Shown here: positions 60,994 to 64,000 of the stretch, piece after piece | Position numbering within the stretch: position 1 is the first letter of the stretch | Layout: every line of letters starts with the position of its first letter | Assembly (NCBI GenBank): GCA_965277495.1 | Contig: OZ255824.1 | Span: forward strand, 4,340,001-4,404,000 | Direction of reading: 5' to 3' | Source of the DNA: CAHJXG01 sp965277495 | Lineage (GTDB): Bacteria; Pseudomonadota; Alphaproteobacteria; Acetobacterales; Acetobacteraceae | DNA: 64,000 bases | Position numbers and translations under genes: made by a program | Notes under the pieces: model-generated | What the model was told of the DNA's origin: nothing | What the model saw: only the letters and a program-made list of their open reading frames with translations | Databases searched by the model: none

Positions 60994-61733
60994 TCCGAAC
61001 GGAGTGGCGGCTGGCGCTGACGGCCGTGCAGTTCCTGACGCGGCTGCCGGTGCCGGGCTGGGTTGGGTATGGGCCGGGCCAACTCGACCGCGCCATGCGT
61101 TACCTCCCGCTGGTTGGGATCGGCGTGGGGCTGGCCGGCGCGGCGGTGTTGGCGATGGCCGGCGCCGGGCTGCCGCGGCCTGCGGCGGCCGTGCTGTCGG
61201 TAATGGCCACGCTGCTGCTGACCGGCGCGCTGCATGAGGACGGGTTGGCCGACACGCTGGACGGGCTGTTCGGCGGCGCGACCCGGGACGACGCGCTGCG
61301 GATCATGCGCGACAGCCGGCTCGGCACCTATGGCGCCGCGGGGCTGGCGCTCGCCCTAGGGCTGAAGATCACGGCGCTGTCGGCATTGCCCGAGCCTGGC
61401 GCGGCGCTGGTTGCCGGGCACGCGGCCAGCCGCTTTATGGTATTGTGCGTCCTTGCCGGCCTGCCCTACGCGCGCGCCGGCGGCAAGGCCGGGCCGGTTG
61501 CGGGTGGCGTCGGCGCCACGGAGTTGGCCGTGGCCGGGCTGTGCGGCGTCTTGCCCATGCTGCTGCTCGGCAGCCGGGCGCTTCCGGCGCTGCTGCTCGC
61601 AGCCGGGATGGCGTGGGGCATGGCGCGCTGGTTCCGCCGGCGGCTGGGCGGCTACACCGGCGACGGCCTCGGCGCGGTCCAACAGGTGACGGAAATCACC
61701 ATCCTGCTGGCGGCGTTATGGCGCGCGGGCTGA
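60990..61733 (+). CDS. cobS: Adenosylcobinamide-GDP ribazoletransferase (cobalamin synthase)
   Basis: A 247-residue integral membrane enzyme joining alpha-ribazole to adenosylcobinamide-GDP. The family motif HEDGLADTLDGLFGG is intact, as are RDSRLGTYGAAGLALALGLKI and YTGDGLGAVQQVTEITILL. About six hydrophobic segments are predicted. GTG 60990 gives MIRTEW and overlaps the cobT stop by 4 bases; the alpha-ribazole phosphatase gene overlaps its 3' end by 16 bases. Confidence 0.93.
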   Translation: MIRTEWRLALTAVQFLTRLPVPGWVGYGPGQLDRAMRYLPLVGIGVGLAGAAVLAMAGAGLPRPAAAVLSVMATLLLTGALHEDGLADTLDGLFGGATRDDALRIMRDSRLGTYGAAGLALALGLKITALSALPEPGAALVAGHAASRFMVLCVLAGLPYARAGGKAGPVAGGVGATELAVAGLCGVLPMLLLGSRALPALLLAAGMAWGMARWFRRRLGGYTGDGLGAVQQVTEITILLAALWRAG

Positions 61734-62275
61734 TCCTCGCGGCCCGGCATCCGCGTCCCCGCGTCGGCAGCCGCATCTGCTATGGCCGGCTCGACGTGGC
61801 GCTGGCCGAGCCTGCGGCGACGGGGGCTGCGGCGCTGATCACCGCGGCCCGCGACCCGATCGAGCGCATCGTCACCAGCCCGCTTTCCCGCGCGCAGGAC
61901 GTGGCCCGCGCCATCGCCGCCCGCACCGGCGCACCGATGCATACCGACGACCGCCTGGCGGAGATGGACTTCGGCGGGTGGGAGGGCGAGGCCTGGACCG
62001 CCATCCCGCGCCCCGAGATCGACGCCTGGGCGGCGGACCCGCTGCGCTACCAGCCCGGCGGCGGCGAGGCGGTGGCCGACGTGTTGCGCCGGGTCCGCCG
62101 CGCCTGGACCGGCATCGCCAGCTCGGCCGACACGACCCTGGTCGTCACCCACGCCGGGCCGATCCGCTGCCTGCTGCACATCGCGCTCGGGGTGCCGATC
62201 CTCGACGCCATCCAGGCCAGCATCGCCTACGGGTCGGTGACGCGCCTCGCGGCTACTCCGCCAACTCCCGCATGA
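61718..62275 (+). CDS. cobC: Histidine phosphatase family protein, probable alpha-ribazole phosphatase
   Basis: A 185-residue phosphatase of the histidine phosphatase superfamily. LILAARHPRP carries the catalytic Arg-His, SPLSRAQDVARAIA the second arginine, MDFGGWEGEAW the acid, and VVTHAGPIRCLL the second His. Position directly after cobT-cobS supports alpha-ribazole-5'-phosphate dephosphorylation. The usual RHG is RHP here, which is also seen in CobC enzymes. It overlaps the dehydratase gene tail-to-tail by 23 bases. Confidence 0.85.
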   Translation: MARGLILAARHPRPRVGSRICYGRLDVALAEPAATGAAALITAARDPIERIVTSPLSRAQDVARAIAARTGAPMHTDDRLAEMDFGGWEGEAWTAIPRPEIDAWAADPLRYQPGGGEAVADVLRRVRRAWTGIASSADTTLVVTHAGPIRCLLHIALGVPILDAIQASIAYGSVTRLAATPPTPA

Positions 62276-63413
62276 CGCGGATCAGGTCCGACTTACCTTC
62301 GAAGCCGATGCCCGGCAGCTCCGGCATGGTGATGTGCCCGGCCTCGACCCGCACACTGTCGGGGAAGCCGCCATAGGGTTGGAACAGGTCCGGGTAGCTT
62401 TCGTTGCCGCCCAGGCCGAGCCCGGCCGCAATGTTGAGCGACATCTGGTGGCCGCCATGCGGGATGCAGCGCGACGGCGACCATCCTGCCGCGCGGATTT
62501 CGTCCAGGGTCCGCAGGTATTCGCATAGGCCATAGGACAGCGCGCAGTCGAATTGCAGCCAGTCGCGGTCCGGGCGCATCCCGCCGTGGCGCAGCAGGTT
62601 GCGGGCGTCCTGGTGGCTGAACAGGTTCTCCCCGGTCGCCATCGGGCCGGGGTAGAATTCCGCCAGGGCCGCCTGCAGGCGATAATCCAACGGGTCGCCG
62701 GCTTCCTCGTACCAGAACAGCTTGTAGTCCCGCAGCATCTTCGCGTAGGCGATCGCGGTTTCCAGGTCGAAGCGGCCGTTGGCGTCCACCGCGAGCTCCG
62801 CCACGCTGCCTAGCTCGGCCAGCACCGCCTCGATGCGCTCGCGGTCCTCGGCGATGGGCGCCCCGCCGATCTTCATCTTCACCAAGGTATAGCCGCGGTC
62901 GAGGTAGCCGCGCATCTCGCGCCGCAGCGCGCCCAGGTCCTTGCCGGGATAGTAGTAGCCGCCGGCGGCATAGACGAACACGCGCGGGTTCGCCGCCACC
63001 CCATGCTGGTCCGCAAGCAGGCGGAACAGCGGCTGGCCCGCAATCTTCGCCGCCGCATCCCACAGCGCCATGTCCAGCGTGCCGACCGCGACCGAGCGCT
63101 CGCCATGGCCGCCGGGCTTTTCGTTCGCCATCATGGCGGACCAGGCGCGATGCGGGTCGAGCGCGCCGCCTGCATCGAGCAGGCTGTCCGGGGCGGCCCC
63201 TAGCAGGCGAGGCGCGAAGCGCTCGCGGATGAGCCCGCCCTGGCCGTAGCGCCCGTTGCTGTTGAAGCCGTATCCGACCACGCGGCGTCCGTCCCGCATC
63301 TGGTCAGTGACGACGGCGACCAGGCTGGTCGTCATCTTGGAGAAGTCGATATAGGCGTTGCGGATCGGCGAGGCGATCGGCTGGGTGATCTCGCGGACAT
63401 CCAGGATGCGCAT
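62253..63413 (-). CDS. Enolase-superfamily D(-)-tartrate dehydratase-like protein
   Basis: A 386-residue enolase-superfamily protein of the tartrate dehydratase type. The base motif is LVKMKIGG, metal ligands lie in LAVDANGRFDLETAI, WYEEAGDPLDY and GENLFSHQDARNLL, and the His is in RCIPHGGHQMSLNIA. These match Bradyrhizobium D-tartrate dehydratase (family knowledge). It would convert D-tartrate to oxaloacetate. It is a lone minus-strand gene. Pyruvate kinase and glycerate kinase elsewhere in the window are typical partners of tartrate pathways but are ~47 kb away. Confidence 0.8.
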   Translation of the reverse strand: MRILDVREITQPIASPIRNAYIDFSKMTTSLVAVVTDQMRDGRRVVGYGFNSNGRYGQGGLIRERFAPRLLGAAPDSLLDAGGALDPHRAWSAMMANEKPGGHGERSVAVGTLDMALWDAAAKIAGQPLFRLLADQHGVAANPRVFVYAAGGYYYPGKDLGALRREMRGYLDRGYTLVKMKIGGAPIAEDRERIEAVLAELGSVAELAVDANGRFDLETAIAYAKMLRDYKLFWYEEAGDPLDYRLQAALAEFYPGPMATGENLFSHQDARNLLRHGGMRPDRDWLQFDCALSYGLCEYLRTLDEIRAAGWSPSRCIPHGGHQMSLNIAAGLGLGGNESYPDLFQPYGGFPDSVRVEAGHITMPELPGIGFEGKSDLIRVMRELAE

Positions 63414-63606
63414 GGCAGGCTCCGGCGAAATGACAAGGCAGTTCCGTCGCTGGCGCCGGCGCTGTCAACCCGGCGCTTGGGCGTCGCTAGCCGGTTTCGC
63501 AGCACCCGGATCAAACAATCGTATGCTCGGGTCCTTCTGGCGGTGTCATGGAACCGCAATGCCCCGAGAATGTTTTATCACCCATCGAACACACGGAAGG
63601 ATGCAC

Positions 63607-63972
63607 ATGATGGACGAAAATCGCTTCGAGGGCGCGGCTCGCAAGGTCGGCGGCAAGGTCGAGGGCGCGGTGGGCGGCCTGACCGGCGACACCAAGATGC
63701 AGGCGAGCGGCAAGATGGACGACCTCGCCGGCAGCGCGCAACGCGGCTATGGCCAGGCCAAGGACGCAGTGCGCAGCATGGCCGGACAGGCGAGCGACCA
63801 GGCGAGCGACTACGGCTCGCAGATGCTCGATCAGCTTGAGGAGGCTGGCGATTACCTCGCCGAGCAGGTCGACCAGCGCCCGATCACGGCCATTTTGGTC
63901 GCGGCCGGCATCGGGTTCCTGATCGCCATGGCGACGAAGCCGGCGCCGCGGGTGGTCTATCGCCGCCGCTGA
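63607..63972 (+). CDS. CsbD-family stress protein with a C-terminal membrane helix
   Basis: A 121-residue protein. The first ~65 residues match CsbD: DENRFEGAARKVGGKVEGAVGGLTGDTKMQASGKMDDLAGSAQ. A hinge with QASDQASDYG repeats follows, and a C-terminal hydrophobic helix (ITAILVAAGIGFLIAMAT) precedes a basic end. The layout resembles CsbD-YqjD fusions, which are membrane-anchored stress proteins. ACGGAAGG ends at 63600, so ATG 63607 or 63610 is likelier than 63601. Confidence 0.82.
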   Translation: MMDENRFEGAARKVGGKVEGAVGGLTGDTKMQASGKMDDLAGSAQRGYGQAKDAVRSMAGQASDQASDYGSQMLDQLEEAGDYLAEQVDQRPITAILVAAGIGFLIAMATKPAPRVVYRRR

Positions 63973-64000
63973 GCCGGTGATGCGGGTCCGGTCCCTAGCG

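Overview
The window is high-GC DNA packed with genes on both strands, with short gaps and many 4-base start/stop overlaps. Its gene families point to an alphaproteobacterium of the Rhodospirillales, most likely Acetobacteraceae. The evidence is an NDUFA12-type complex I protein, MlaD, DUF2155, DUF1244, a GapR/DUF2312 protein, split PntAA/PntAB/PntB, class I PHA synthase, a ScfR/RamB-type regulator beside isocitrate lyase, the order hom-glpX-recJ, and cobalamin genes. The placement is inferred from family content, not from a marker gene. I see no rRNA, CRISPR array, phage module, complete insertion sequence or replication origin.

Layout, left to right. At 1-1467 is a reduced paralogue of B12-dependent ribonucleotide reductase that runs off the left edge. 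At 1.6-3.8 kb is an envelope/respiration operon (NDUFA12, MlaD, small protein, DUF2155, trehalose phosphatase). At 3.8-8.3 kb is a branched-chain amino-acid type ABC importer with fused permease and ATPase. At 8.5-13 kb is a polyprenyl-sugar-like membrane cluster plus a GH5-like hydrolase. At 13-15.8 kb are pyruvate kinase and glycerate kinase. At 16-18.7 kb are small conserved genes and an atypical methyltransferase/sulfotransferase pair. At 18.7-23.7 kb are an acyl-CoA synthetase, PepF and a UbiB-like kinase. At 23.7-27 kb is the transhydrogenase operon. At 27-35.2 kb are PHA synthase, an OmpA-like lipoprotein and an aminotransferase-hom-glpX-recJ run. At 35.2-42.6 kb are hydrolases, a beta-propeller, an LhgO-like oxidase and a GT25 enzyme.

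The stretch 42.6-45.0 kb looks like accessory DNA beside a tRNA-Glu: an unknown protein, a decayed Uma2 gene, an orphan H-box protein and an exported haem-binding-type protein. At 45-48.7 kb are a GST, a CobW-type GTPase coupled to a WD40 protein, and an aldo/keto reductase. At 48.7-51.8 kb, on the minus strand, is a translationally coupled three-subunit (split-beta) cobalt-type nitrile hydratase or thiocyanate-hydrolase-like set, behind an SH3 protein, a DsrE protein and a ThiF/MoeB protein. At 51.9-56.4 kb are queC, dedA and the divergent aceA/ramB pair. At 56.4-58.1 kb are a PilZ-like protein and copper-delivery genes (PCuAC, SCO). At 58.2-62.3 kb are an aminotransferase, a zinc-ribbon protein and cobT-cobS-cobC. 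The window ends with a D-tartrate-dehydratase-like enzyme and a CsbD-family protein.

Most of it is core metabolism. The points most worth a second look are the shrunken NrdJ paralogue, the split nitrile hydratase operon and its possible CobW link, a ladder of two tetrapeptide mini-cistrons before cobT, an apparent ATT start codon, the orphan H-box protein, and the histidine-rich tail on isocitrate lyase.
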